A stretch of DNA of 64,000 nucleotides from Nocardiopsis sp. NRRL B-16309 (lineage in GTDB: Bacteria > Actinomycetota > Actinomycetes > Streptosporangiales > Streptosporangiaceae), in the NCBI RefSeq assembly GCF_001279585.1, contig NZ_LGEC01000027.1, forward strand, positions 143,562 through 207,561, in the 5' to 3' direction. Positions 1 through 8,401 of this stretch are shown piece after piece. The number at the start of each line of letters is the position of its first letter. The stretch's first letter is position 1. Under the pieces are notes generated by a model. It was not told the origin of the DNA. It was given only the letters and a program-made list of their open reading frames with translations, and did not search any database. Position numbers and translations under genes: made by a program.

Positions 1-118
1 TCGTCGTTCGGCGGGGCGGCGGGTCGGCGGCGAGATCGGGCGGCGGTTCGGCGGGGCCGCCGGAAATGTCGTAGGCCGCCGGGAGAATGGGGATCACACC
101 GCAGCGAAGGAGATTCCC

Positions 119-415
119 ATGTCGTTCCAGGCCTACCTCGACACGATCGAGGACAAGACGGGACTCGTCCCGCGCGCCCTCGTGGACCTCGCCAAGGAGC
201 GGGGCTACGACGCCCCGTCCGTCAAGGCGGGCACCATCGTCCAGTGGCTGGCCGACGACTACGGGCTCGGACGCGGCCACGCGATGGCACTGGTCCACGT
301 CATCAAGAAGGGTCCGCGGATCAGCGCCAAGCACGTGGGCACCGACGGCACCCACCGCGACGAGTCCACCGAGCTCTGGCTGGACGGGAAGGCGACCCGC
401 CCGAGCCCCGCGTAG
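119..415 (+). CDS. DUF4287 domain-containing protein
   Basis: A 98-residue soluble protein opening MSFQAYLDTIEDKTGLVPR, the hallmark start of the DUF4287 family; nearly the whole protein is that domain. Function is unknown; members occur as small cytosolic proteins in many soil bacteria. A strong Shine-Dalgarno AAGGAG at 107-112, 6 nt before the ATG, fixes the start. There is no signal peptide or membrane segment. It stands alone: the next gene is on the other strand and ends about 300 bp away. Family assignment is by recognition of the sequence pattern; no role can be inferred from context. Confidence 0.85.
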   Translation: MSFQAYLDTIEDKTGLVPRALVDLAKERGYDAPSVKAGTIVQWLADDYGLGRGHAMALVHVIKKGPRISAKHVGTDGTHRDESTELWLDGKATRPSPA

Positions 416-710
416 GCAGGGGCCCCGCCCGGGGGCCCGCCGACACCGCCGGGGGAACCGCACCCGACGTCGCGTGGACCGGGGCCGACCCGGCCCGGGG
501 CCCGCGTGGTCCGGGGCTGATCGCTCCGGGGGTCCGCGCAGGCAGGGGCCGACCCGGCCCGGGTCCGCCGAGGGAACCGTGCCCGAGGTTCCACCGGAGC
601 GGCGCGCGGCGCTCCGTCCGCGCGCGACCCGGTCCTCCCGTCACCCGAGGAGAACGCGCGGCACGACCGCCGGGGCGACGCGTGTCCGGCGGCTACCCGC
701 CGGGCACGCC
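416..710. other. Non-coding, convergent intergenic region
   Basis: No supported gene in these 295 bp. It separates two converging genes and is rich in short GC repeats, for example GGGGCCGACCCGGCCCGGG-like blocks near 480 and 547, which may fold as transcription stops. I see no clear T-tract terminator. Confidence 0.5.
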
Positions 711-2087
711 CTAGACGACGGCCCGGGGCGCCACGGCGGACTGGTGCAGGCAGGCGATCGCGAACGCCCGGCCCGGGACGGTCAGTTCGCGGTGCCCGTC
801 GCCGTCGTCCTCGGTGAGCAGCCCCAGCGTCTCCAGCAGCCAGCCCACCGCCATCACCATCGCGCGCAACTGGTCCGAGGCGGCGTCGGCGGTCCGGCCG
901 TGCGCGGCCGCGTGCCGGCCCGCCGCCACCGGCGGCTCCACCGGGACCCAGCCGTACTCGGTGAGCGTGCGCTCGGCCGCGGACACGTCGGACTCGCCCC
1001 GCCGGGCGTGCGACCCCGCCCCCTGCGGCGAACGCGTGAGCAGCAGGCCCAGGAAGGTCTCCGCCGCGGCCTGCTCCACTCCTCCGGTCCGGCACAGCGT
1101 CTGGGTCGCGGCCCGCCACAGCGCCTCGGGGTCCTCCCGCAGCTGGCGTCCGCGCCGGGTCAGGACCAGCCTGCGGCCCGACCGGCGCACCGCGCGCATG
1201 GCGCGCAGCACCTGGTGCAGGGTGATGAGCTGGGTGGCGTCGGTCTCACTGCGCGGCGGGTCGGGCGAGGTCCGCCAACCGAAGTCGGCGCACATCTGCC
1301 GCACCACGCCGGGCGCGATGTAGCCGATCTGGGTGAGCACGATCCCGTCCGCCGCCAGGTCCAGCAGCTTCTGCAGCGGCGCCATCGCCCGTTCGGCGGA
1401 GCGCGGCGCGTCCGCCCCGGCGATGATCTCCCCGACCAGCGGCCACAGGCGCTCCCGGTGCGGGTGCGCCGACGAGCCCAGCCAGGCGCGGACCCGCTCC
1501 TCGCGGACGCGGTCCAGATGGCTCAGCCCCTGGTGGTCGGGCCGGGTCAGGAACGACCGGGTGAACCGCTCCTGGGCCGGACGCCATCCGAGCTTGCCCG
1601 GGCGCACGTCGCCCAGCGAGATCGCCAGCTCCAGCGCGGCGGCGGTCTCGCGCCTCGCCAGGATCTCGGCGTCGCCCACCGCCGTGCCCCACGTGAGTTC
1701 GGGCAGGTCGGGGGGCTCCACTCCGGACTCCCACATCAGCCGCTCGAACATGGCCAGCCCCGCGTCGTGGTCGCGCGCGTAGACGGTCAGGACGGTCGTC
1801 GTCTCCGCCGACTTGCAGATCTGTGCGTAGCGGTGCAGCTGGAGGAGGTCGAAGAGCTGGCTGAGGGAGCGCGCGGCGAGCCGCTGGTCCTGTGCCGAAC
1901 CCTGGAACCGCACGGGCAGCTCGAACCAGCAGAACCGCTGCACGGCGTGCTGGTCGATCCGTTCCAGTTCCTGCCCCGGCGCCAACGCGTCCAGTGCGAG
2001 CCGGGCCATGCCGGCGGACCGCTCGTCCCTGCGCGCCAACTCGGCGAGGGCGGACGCGACGGCTTCGCGCATGATGGCGCTCACCAC
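711..2087 (-). CDS. Conserved hypothetical protein, 458 aa
   Basis: I do not recognise a named domain. The protein is soluble, mostly alpha-helical by composition, Arg/Leu/Ala-rich, with no signal peptide or membrane segment. Conserved-looking stretches are RPDHQGLSHLDRVREERVRA near residue 180 and a winged-helix-like part around residues 280-320 (LITLHQVLRAMRAVRRSGRR then LVLTRRGRQLREDP). That suggests a possible DNA- or protein-binding wing, but this is only an impression. The start is uncertain: an AGGAGG at 2087-2092 overlaps the first GTG, leaving GTG 2084 or ATG 2072 as alternatives. It is transcribed away from the small SH3-like gene upstream, possibly together with it. Confidence 0.7.
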   Translation of the reverse strand: MVSAIMREAVASALAELARRDERSAGMARLALDALAPGQELERIDQHAVQRFCWFELPVRFQGSAQDQRLAARSLSQLFDLLQLHRYAQICKSAETTTVLTVYARDHDAGLAMFERLMWESGVEPPDLPELTWGTAVGDAEILARRETAAALELAISLGDVRPGKLGWRPAQERFTRSFLTRPDHQGLSHLDRVREERVRAWLGSSAHPHRERLWPLVGEIIAGADAPRSAERAMAPLQKLLDLAADGIVLTQIGYIAPGVVRQMCADFGWRTSPDPPRSETDATQLITLHQVLRAMRAVRRSGRRLVLTRRGRQLREDPEALWRAATQTLCRTGGVEQAAAETFLGLLLTRSPQGAGSHARRGESDVSAAERTLTEYGWVPVEPPVAAGRHAAAHGRTADAASDQLRAMVMAVGWLLETLGLLTEDDGDGHRELTVPGRAFAIACLHQSAVAPRAVV

Positions 2088-2173
2088 CTCCTGAGGGGAA
2101 TCGAGCTGAGGCTGAGCCGACTCTTACCCCGGACGGGCCGAAAAATGCCTGTGTTCAGGCACGACATGAGCTC

Positions 2174-2431
2174 TCAGGGGGTCTCGGGCGGCCGTCCGCC
2201 ACGCCGCCGCGGGGGGACGGGGGGAACGACGCGGCTCGCGGCGATGTCGGACTCGGCGATCTCCACCGACGACCCGTCGCGGCGCCGCAGTGTGAGGACG
2301 TGGTCCGCCCAGGACTCCACGACTCCGACGATATCGGTGAAGCCGCCCTCGGGGAGGCGGATCCGCACCGACACGCGGTGACCGACGTCGTCCGGAACGA
2401 TGCGATGGACGAGTCGTCCTCTCATGTGCAT
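2174..2431 (-). CDS. Stand-alone SH3-like domain protein (Rv0428c N-terminal type)
   Basis: An 85-residue protein. Residues about 14-68 (HRVSVRIRLPEGGFTDIVG, then VLTLRRRDGSSVEIAESDI) form the small beta-barrel pattern that in Mycobacterium Rv0428c and many actinomycete relatives precedes a GNAT acetyltransferase domain. Here the protein stops right after the barrel with a basic Pro/Arg tail, and no acetyltransferase follows on either strand. Start is ATG 2431 or the second Met two codons later; no strong Shine-Dalgarno is seen. It is divergent from the ferredoxin gene, the position the full-length GNAT gene often occupies in relatives, so loss of the catalytic domain is the simplest explanation. 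Function unknown. Confidence 0.65.
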   Translation of the reverse strand: MHMRGRLVHRIVPDDVGHRVSVRIRLPEGGFTDIVGVVESWADHVLTLRRRDGSSVEIAESDIAASRVVPPVPPRRRGGRPPETP

Positions 2432-2493
2432 GGAACCGGACCCCCGATTGTGCGCTGGCAGTTCTTCGACGCCATACTAGGAGGACGACATCT

Positions 2494-2616
2494 GTGCCAT
2501 TTGCTTGCAGAGCCCGGAGCAGCGCGGACGGCGCCCGCACGCCGCTCCGTCCCGAGGCCCTGAAGGTCCCCGCCTCCCCCGTGGACCGCGGGGGTGAGAC
2601 AAGGAGTACGACGTGA
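2494..2616 (+). CDS. Possible 40-codon leader ORF of fdxA
   Basis: A GTG at 2494 is preceded by a perfect AGGAGG (2479-2484, 9-nt spacing). It opens a 40-codon frame beginning MPFACRARSS whose TGA (2614-2616) overlaps the fdxA GTG start (2613) as GTGA, the usual sign of translational coupling. Upstream, CATACT at 2473-2478 could serve as a -10 element. The peptide resembles no family I know, and GC-rich DNA gives many chance frames. The combination of perfect ribosome site and coupled stop is what makes it worth listing. Confidence 0.35.
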   Translation: MPFACRARSSADGARTPLRPEALKVPASPVDRGGETRSTT

Positions 2617-2933
2617 CCTACGTCATCGCGCAGCCCTGCGTCGATGTGCTGGACAAGGCGTGCATTGACGAGTGCCCCGTGGACTGCATCTACGAGGGCG
2701 ACCGGATGCTGTACATCCACCCGGACGAGTGCGTCGACTGCGGTGCGTGCGAGCCGGTCTGCCCGGTCGAGGCCATCTACTACGAGGACGACCTGCCCGA
2801 GCAGTGGTCGGACTACTACAAGGCCAACGTCGACTTCTTCGACGACCTCGGCTCGCCGGGCGGCGCCTCGAAGGTCGGCAAGATCGACCGCGACCACCCG
2901 CTCATCGCCAAGCTCCCGCCGCAGGCCGAGTAG
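2613..2933 (+). CDS. fdxA: Seven-iron ferredoxin
   Basis: A 106-residue electron carrier with one [3Fe-4S] and one [4Fe-4S] cluster, cytosolic, the main bacterial-type ferredoxin of actinomycetes (FdxC/FdxA type, used for example by cytochrome P450s and reductases). Cysteines lie at 9, 17, 21, 25, 40, 43, 46 and 50. The first three plus the ECVDCGACEPVCPVE block match the 7Fe spacing, with Cys25 the usual non-ligand. The acidic C-terminal half is typical of the family. GTG start with AAGGAG 7 nt upstream. It is followed by a strong hairpin and then dapC, a neighbourhood shared with M. tuberculosis and Streptomyces. Confidence 0.95.
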   Translation: MTYVIAQPCVDVLDKACIDECPVDCIYEGDRMLYIHPDECVDCGACEPVCPVEAIYYEDDLPEQWSDYYKANVDFFDDLGSPGGASKVGKIDRDHPLIAKLPPQAE

Positions 2934-3004
2934 CGGGCGCAACGTCCGGCTCCCCACCCCACTGGCGCAGAGGGTGCGCGGACGCGCGGATCAGAGCGTG
3001 ACGT

Positions 3005-3037
3005 GTCGCGCCGACCCCCGGGCGGGGTCGGCGCGAC
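3005..3037 (+). terminator. Hairpin terminator after fdxA
   Basis: A perfect 14-bp stem, GTCGCGCCGACCCC (3005-3018) pairing with 3024-3037, around a 5-nt loop, starts 72 bp after the fdxA stop. The T-tract is weak, as is usual in very GC-rich actinomycetes. It probably separates fdxA from dapC transcription, at least partly. Confidence 0.7.
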
Positions 3038-3073
3038 GCTTGTCGTGAGCAACCGACACTGGAGTGTGCACCG

Positions 3074-4180
3074 ATGGCAGACCGGCGACCCGTGACCGAC
3101 CGGCTCCCCACCTTTCCCTGGGACCGGCTGGCGCCCTACAAGGCGACGGCGGCCGCGCACCCGGACGGCATCGCCGACCTGTCGGTGGGCACCCCCGTCG
3201 ATCCGGTGCCCGCGTCCGTCCAGAGCGCCCTGGCAGCCTCCGCCGACACGCCCGGCTACCCGCTCACCTGGGGTACCGCCGAGCTGCGGGCGTCGATCGC
3301 CGCGTGGCTGGAGCGCCGCCACGGGGTCCGTGTCGCCGAGGGCGCCGTCCTGCCCACAGTGGGCTCCAAGGAACTGGTCGCCTGGCTGCCGACGCTGCTC
3401 GGACTGGGCGTGGGACACACCGTCGTCCACCCCGAACTCGCCTACCCCACCTACGACATCGGCGCCCGCCTGGCCGGGGCGGCCCCCGTCCCCGCCGACG
3501 GCCTCGCCTCCCTGGGCCCCGCGCCCGTCGAACTGGTGTGGGTCAACTCGCCCAGCAACCCGACCGGGCGCGTCCTGGGCGCCGCCCACCTGCGCAAGGT
3601 CGTGGAGTGGGCCCGTGAGCGCGGCGCGATCGTGGCCTCCGACGAGTGCTACCTCGATCTCGGCTGGGACGGTGCCGAGCCGCTGTCGATCCTGCACCCC
3701 GACGTGTGCGGCGGATCCCACGACAACCTGCTCGCCGTGCACTCGCTGTCCAAGCGCTCCAACCTCGCCGGTTACCGCGCCGCGTTCGTGGCGGGCGACC
3801 CCGCCCTGGTCGGTGAGCTGCTGGCCGTGCGCAAGCACGCGGGCATGATCGTCCCGGCCCCGGTCCAGGCGGCCATGCGGGCCGCGCTCGACGACGACTC
3901 CCACGCGGCCGAGCAGAAGGAGCGCTACCGCGCCCGCCGCGACCGGCTGCGGGCCGCCTTCGAGGGCGCGGGCTGGCGGATCGAGCACTCCGACGCGGGC
4001 CTGTACCTGTGGGCGAGCCATCCCGGCCACGACGCCTGGGGCGCGGTCGCCGAGCTCGCCGAGCGCGGCGTCCTGGTGGCGCCCGGCGAGTTCTACGGCG
4101 CCGCCGGGGCCGGGCACGTCCGGGTGGCCTTCACGGCCACCGACGAGCGCGTCGAGGCCGCGGCCAAGCGCCTGTCCTGA
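3074..4180 (+). CDS. dapC: N-succinyldiaminopimelate aminotransferase
   Basis: A PLP-dependent class I/II aminotransferase of 368 residues, matching the actinobacterial DapC family. It transfers the amino group of glutamate to N-succinyl-2-amino-6-ketopimelate in the succinylase branch of lysine/diaminopimelate synthesis. Visible features are the Asn-Pro-Thr signature (NSPSNPTGR, near 157-165), the Asp-Glu-Cys-Tyr segment (SDECYLDLGW) that positions the cofactor, and the PLP lysine Lys227 in HSLSKRSNLAGYR. ATG start with GGAG 9 nt upstream at 3061-3064. dapD and dapE lie 1.3 kb and 2.2 kb downstream on the same strand, so three steps of the pathway are clustered here. Confidence 0.95.
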   Translation: MADRRPVTDRLPTFPWDRLAPYKATAAAHPDGIADLSVGTPVDPVPASVQSALAASADTPGYPLTWGTAELRASIAAWLERRHGVRVAEGAVLPTVGSKELVAWLPTLLGLGVGHTVVHPELAYPTYDIGARLAGAAPVPADGLASLGPAPVELVWVNSPSNPTGRVLGAAHLRKVVEWARERGAIVASDECYLDLGWDGAEPLSILHPDVCGGSHDNLLAVHSLSKRSNLAGYRAAFVAGDPALVGELLAVRKHAGMIVPAPVQAAMRAALDDDSHAAEQKERYRARRDRLRAAFEGAGWRIEHSDAGLYLWASHPGHDAWGAVAELAERGVLVAPGEFYGAAGAGHVRVAFTATDERVEAAAKRLS

Positions 4181-4290
4181 GCCCCGGCCAGGGGACGGCG
4201 GGTCCCGCACGATCCGTCGGCGCCTCCGCCGCGTTCCCGGCGCTCTCGCCCGAGGGCTCGGGGGCACTTCACGCCGGGGCCTTCGCCGCC

Positions 4291-4318
4291 GCTCGTGCCC
4301 GCGCCGTCGCCCGCCACC
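4291..4318. repeat. Dispersed 28-bp repeat, copy 1
   Basis: This 28-mer recurs at 12065-12092 with one mismatch (27/28). Both copies lie in non-coding DNA between convergent genes: here dapC and the membrane protein gene. Function unknown. Confidence 0.6.
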
Positions 4319-4353
4319 CCTGTGGTCAGGGTGAACGGGACCGCTTCGATCGG

Positions 4354-4380
4354 GCGCCGGGGCCGCGCGGACCCCGGCGC
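4354..4380. terminator. Hairpin between convergent genes
   Basis: A 9-bp stem, GCGCCGGGG (4354-4362) with CCCCGGCGC (4372-4380), lies 17 bp past the stop of the leftward gene at 4398 and downstream of dapC. It can act for both strands. Confidence 0.45.
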
Positions 4381-4397
4381 CCTCGCGTGGGACGTCC

Positions 4398-5273
4398 CTA
4401 CTTGAGCAGCAGGCGGCCCTCGGTGTCGACGTCCTCCAGGGCGACCCACCCCGCGGTGCCGGGACCGCCGTCGGTGGCGTGCCAGCGCTGGTCTCCGTAG
4501 GTGACCGTGCTCAGCCCGTACTCGTCGGCGTGGGTGACGGCCCAGATCGCCATCGCCCAGCCGAGGTCCCCGGTCTCGTGCCCCTGCACCTCGGGCAGGG
4601 CCGTGGGGTCGGTGCCGAAGACCCGGGTCATCTCCGCCCGCACGTCCTCGGTGCCGGAACCGGCGTCCCGGATCTCGGCCAGCCCCTCGGCGTCGAACCA
4701 GCAGGTCACGGCCGGTCCGCGATCACCGGTGAACACCTCGGCCATCCGCTCGGACAGCCCCTCGTGCTGGTCGTAGGCGAAGCCGTCGGCACTGCGCTGG
4801 ACCGCCTGGGCGGCCTCGAACACCGGAAGCTCCTGCCAGCCGTCGACCTGGACCAGCTCCTCGTAGAACGCGGCGCTGGAGGTCACCGGGTCGAGGATCT
4901 GGTCCGGCTCCCCCCACTCCTGGGACGGGCGCTGCTGGAACAGGCCCAACGAGTCGCGGTCGCCGTACTCCAGGTTGTAGAACGTCGACTCCTGCCAGAC
5001 GGTCGCGTAGGCGATGGTCACCGCCTCGTCCGGCAGGTTCCGGCTGAAGGCGACACCGCCGACCGTGGCGGCGTTCACCGCCTGGTCGATCTCCATGTCG
5101 TACTTGCCGTCGGACAGCTCCAGGCGGCAGCCGGGCTCGACCTCGGGCTCGGAGTCGATGGGCTCGATCGTGGTCAGCACGTAGTAGGCCCCCGCGACGA
5201 TCACGCCGCACGCGAGGGTCAGGGACAACAGGATCTTGACGAATGCGGAGATCCTTCGGCGTTTACTGGGCAC
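4398..5273 (-). CDS. Membrane-anchored lysozyme-like hypothetical protein
   Basis: A 291-residue protein with a basic N-terminus (MPSKRRRISAF), one membrane segment at about 13-33 and a long extracytoplasmic part. The central stretch has the pattern of a widespread actinomycete family: TIAYATVWQESTFYNLEYGD followed by DSLGLFQQRPSQEWG. That pattern resembles the glutamate-containing motif of lytic transglycosylases, with Glu in WQES and the Gly-Leu-Phe-Gln-Gln box, so action on or binding to peptidoglycan is plausible but unproven. The C-terminal 40 residues carry a second small conserved block. The GTG start lacks a clear ribosome site. It is divergent from dapD. Confidence 0.7.
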   Translation of the reverse strand: MPSKRRRISAFVKILLSLTLACGVIVAGAYYVLTTIEPIDSEPEVEPGCRLELSDGKYDMEIDQAVNAATVGGVAFSRNLPDEAVTIAYATVWQESTFYNLEYGDRDSLGLFQQRPSQEWGEPDQILDPVTSSAAFYEELVQVDGWQELPVFEAAQAVQRSADGFAYDQHEGLSERMAEVFTGDRGPAVTCWFDAEGLAEIRDAGSGTEDVRAEMTRVFGTDPTALPEVQGHETGDLGWAMAIWAVTHADEYGLSTVTYGDQRWHATDGGPGTAGWVALEDVDTEGRLLLK

Positions 5274-5421
5274 GGGCGTACCATCGGCTAGGCAACGGGT
5301 GGGGTCGCGCCACGGGAGGCTGGCTCCGTCGGCGCACGGGACGCGCAGGCGCCACGGCCCGCATTGTAGTCGGCGCGCCGGACCGCACCAGGGCGGCGGC
5401 GTCGCACTCGCCGGAAGCGGC

Positions 5422-5427
5422 TAACGT
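5422..5427 (+). promoter_or_regulatory. Probable -10 element of a leaderless dapD transcript
   Basis: TAACGT lies 8 nt before the dapD ATG (5436), so a transcript would begin at or next to the start codon. There is no Shine-Dalgarno at usual distance, which fits leaderless translation, common in actinomycetes. Confidence 0.45.
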
Positions 5428-5435
5428 GGGTGCAC

Positions 5436-6272
<837 letters not shown>

Positions 6273-6393
6273 CCCGGCACCGCGGCCACCGGGGCGCCTC
6301 TTCCACACCGGAGGGGGCGCTCCGCCGTTTCCGGGCCTACGCTGGTCATCGCGCGGGCACCGCGCCGTGGACGACGACCTGACCGGAGAGACC

Positions 6394-7458
6394 ATGCTGG
6401 ACCTGACCTCGGACGCGGCCGACCTGACCGCCGCCCTCGTCGACATCCGTTCCGAGAGCGGTGACGAGAAGATCCTGGCCGACGCGGTCGAGGACGCCCT
6501 CTCCGCTCTGGACCACCTCACCGTGACCCGGGACGGTGACGCCGTGGTCGCCCGCACCAACCTGGGCCGCCCCCGGCGCGTGGTGGTGGCCGGGCACATC
6601 GACACCGTCCCCATCGCGGACAACGTGCCCTCGTACGTCGCCGACGGCCGCCTGTACGGCTGCGGCACGAGCGACATGAAGGCCGGGGTGGCCGTCCAGC
6701 TCAAGCTCGCCGCCCTGGTCTCCGAGCCCGTGCACGACGTCACCTACGTCTTCTACGACAACGAGGAGGTCGACGCCTCGCGCAACGGCCTCCTGCGCCT
6801 GGCCCGCAACCACCCCGAGTGGCTGGCCGGGGACTTCGCCATCCTGATGGAGCCCACCGACGGCGTCATCGAGGGCGGCTGCCAGGGCACCATGCGGGTG
6901 GAGGTCGTGGCCACGGGCAAGCGGTCGCACAGCGCCCGCTCGTGGATGGGCGAGAACGCCATCCACGGCGCCGGGGCGATCCTGGACGTCCTGCGCGCCT
7001 ACACGCCCCGTGAGCCCGAGGTGGAGGGCCTGCGCTTCCACGAGGGCCTCAACGCGGTGTTCGTCCGCGGCGGGGTCGCGGGCAACGTCATCCCCGACGA
7101 GTGCGTGGTCACGGTCAACTACCGCTTCGCCCCGGACCTGTCGCTGTCCGACGCCGAGGCGCACCTGCGCGAGGTCTTCGACGGCTTCGAGGTGCGGGTC
7201 GTGGACGCCTCCGCCGCCGCCCGGCCCGGCCTGGACGACCCCTCGGCCGCGGCGTTCGTCGACGCGGTCGGGGAGGGGCGGGCGCGGGCCAAGCTCGGCT
7301 GGACCGACGTGTCCCGCTTCTCCGAACTGGGCGTGCCCGCCGTCAACTACGGTCCCGGCGACCCGACGCTGGCGCACACCAAGGACGAGTACTCCGAGAT
7401 CGCGCCGATCCGCGAGGCCGAGAAGCGCATGGTCGACTGGCTGACCGGCGACCGGTGA
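6394..7458 (+). CDS. dapE: N-succinyl-diaminopimelate desuccinylase
   Basis: An M20-family zinc peptidase of 354 residues that removes succinate from N-succinyl-LL-diaminopimelate. Metal-site residues are visible: His68 and Asp70 in AGHIDTVP, Asp in GCGTSDMKAG, the Glu-Glu pair in DNEEVDASRN (general base and ligand), Glu in LMEPTDG and His in LAHTKDEY near the C-terminus. The dimerisation domain lies in between. The length fits the Gram-positive/actinobacterial DapE family. The start at ATG 6394 is chosen because GGAGAG sits 4 nt upstream; a GTG 9 codons earlier in frame lacks support. It lies 121 bp after dapD. Confidence 0.95.
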   Translation: MLDLTSDAADLTAALVDIRSESGDEKILADAVEDALSALDHLTVTRDGDAVVARTNLGRPRRVVVAGHIDTVPIADNVPSYVADGRLYGCGTSDMKAGVAVQLKLAALVSEPVHDVTYVFYDNEEVDASRNGLLRLARNHPEWLAGDFAILMEPTDGVIEGGCQGTMRVEVVATGKRSHSARSWMGENAIHGAGAILDVLRAYTPREPEVEGLRFHEGLNAVFVRGGVAGNVIPDECVVTVNYRFAPDLSLSDAEAHLREVFDGFEVRVVDASAAARPGLDDPSAAAFVDAVGEGRARAKLGWTDVSRFSELGVPAVNYGPGDPTLAHTKDEYSEIAPIREAEKRMVDWLTGDR

Positions 7459-7502
7459 GCGTCCTCCGGTCGGCGGGCGGGTGCCCGCTGACCTCGAACG
7501 GG

Positions 7503-7533
7503 CCGCATGTGGCCATCGGCGTGTCACATGCGG
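7503..7533. other. Inverted repeat between dapE and the LOG gene
   Basis: CCGCATGTG (7503-7511) and CACATGCGG (7525-7533) form a perfect 9-bp inverted repeat with a 13-nt spacer. It is 45 bp after the dapE stop and about 30 bp upstream of the next gene's -10. It could be a dapE terminator or a regulator site; the sequence does not decide. Confidence 0.45.
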
Positions 7534-7560
7534 TTCAGGTGTGAGTGCGGCGGGCGCGGA

Positions 7561-7566
7561 TAGGTT
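7561..7566 (+). promoter_or_regulatory. Probable -10 element of a leaderless transcript
   Basis: TAGGTT lies 7 nt before ATG 7574, so transcription would start at the initiation codon. No Shine-Dalgarno is present. No convincing -35 is seen. Confidence 0.4.
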
Positions 7567-7573
7567 GACGGGC

Positions 7574-8359
7574 ATGACGGAAGAAGAGCAGTACAGGCAC
7601 GTCGGTCCGCTCACCTACCGCGGCCGTGCCGTCCCCAACACCACCACCGACCAGCGCCTCCTCGACGCCCGCGGCCCGAGCGACTGGGTGCACACCGACC
7701 CCTGGCGTGTGCTGCGCATCCAGTCGGAGTTCGTCGAGGGCTTCGGCCTGCTGTCGGAGCTGCCGTCGGCGGTGAGCGTGTTCGGATCGGCGCGGATCCG
7801 GCCCGGTTCGGAGTACTACGAGCTCGGGGTCACCATGGGCGCCAAGCTCGCCGAGGCCGGGTACGCCACCATCACGGGCGGCGGCCCGGGGATGATGGAG
7901 GCCGCCAACAAGGGGGCGCAGGACGCGGGGGGCATGTCCGTCGGTCTGGGGATCGAGCTGCCGTTCGAGCAGTCCCTCAACCCCTACATCGACGTGGGCA
8001 TGACCTTCCGCTACTTCTTCGTGCGCAAGACGATGTTCGTGAAGTACGCGCAGGCGTTCGTCGTGCTGCCCGGGGGCTTCGGAACGCTGGACGAACTCTT
8101 CGAGGCCATCACCCTCGTCCAGACCAACAAGGTCACCCGGTTCCCCGTGGTGCTGGTCGGCCGGTCGTTCTGGGCCGGGATGCGCGAGTGGATCGAGTCC
8201 AGCCTCCTGGAGAACAAGCTGATCAACCCCGGTGACATGGACCTGCTGCAGATGACCGACGACCCCGACGAGGTCGTCGACATCATCCGCAAGTCCCACC
8301 TGGACATCGCCCAGCAGCAGAGCGAGGCCGCGCGGCGGGCTCCGGGCCCCCAGCAGTAA
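7574..8359 (+). CDS. LOG-family (TIGR00730) Rossmann protein
   Basis: A 261-residue protein of the lysine-decarboxylase-like/LOG family. The nucleotide-binding signatures GGGPGMMEAANKGA (near residue 100) and PGGFGTLDELFE (near 165) are intact. Such proteins act as cytokinin riboside 5'-monophosphate phosphoribohydrolases or related nucleotide 5'-monophosphate nucleosidases. The actinobacterial branch next to dapE (Rv1205 in M. tuberculosis) belongs here, although older annotation calls it lysine decarboxylase. Position next to dap genes is conserved but does not imply a role in lysine metabolism. ATG 7574 is favoured by the preceding -10 motif. Confidence 0.85.
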   Translation: MTEEEQYRHVGPLTYRGRAVPNTTTDQRLLDARGPSDWVHTDPWRVLRIQSEFVEGFGLLSELPSAVSVFGSARIRPGSEYYELGVTMGAKLAEAGYATITGGGPGMMEAANKGAQDAGGMSVGLGIELPFEQSLNPYIDVGMTFRYFFVRKTMFVKYAQAFVVLPGGFGTLDELFEAITLVQTNKVTRFPVVLVGRSFWAGMREWIESSLLENKLINPGDMDLLQMTDDPDEVVDIIRKSHLDIAQQQSEAARRAPGPQQ

Positions 8360-8401
8360 GGAGGGGACCGGGTCGGGGGAGGCGTGTGGCACGATCGGAC
8401 C

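Noticed and set aside
1..118. A gene end at the left edge
   Set aside because: The first 118 bases show repeated GTTCGGCGGGGC words but no frame with recognisable protein; too short to support a partial gene.
6346..7614. Long minus-strand frames opposite dapE and other genes
   Set aside because: GC-rich DNA with G/C third positions opens long shadow frames on the other strand; these lack known motifs and ribosome sites.
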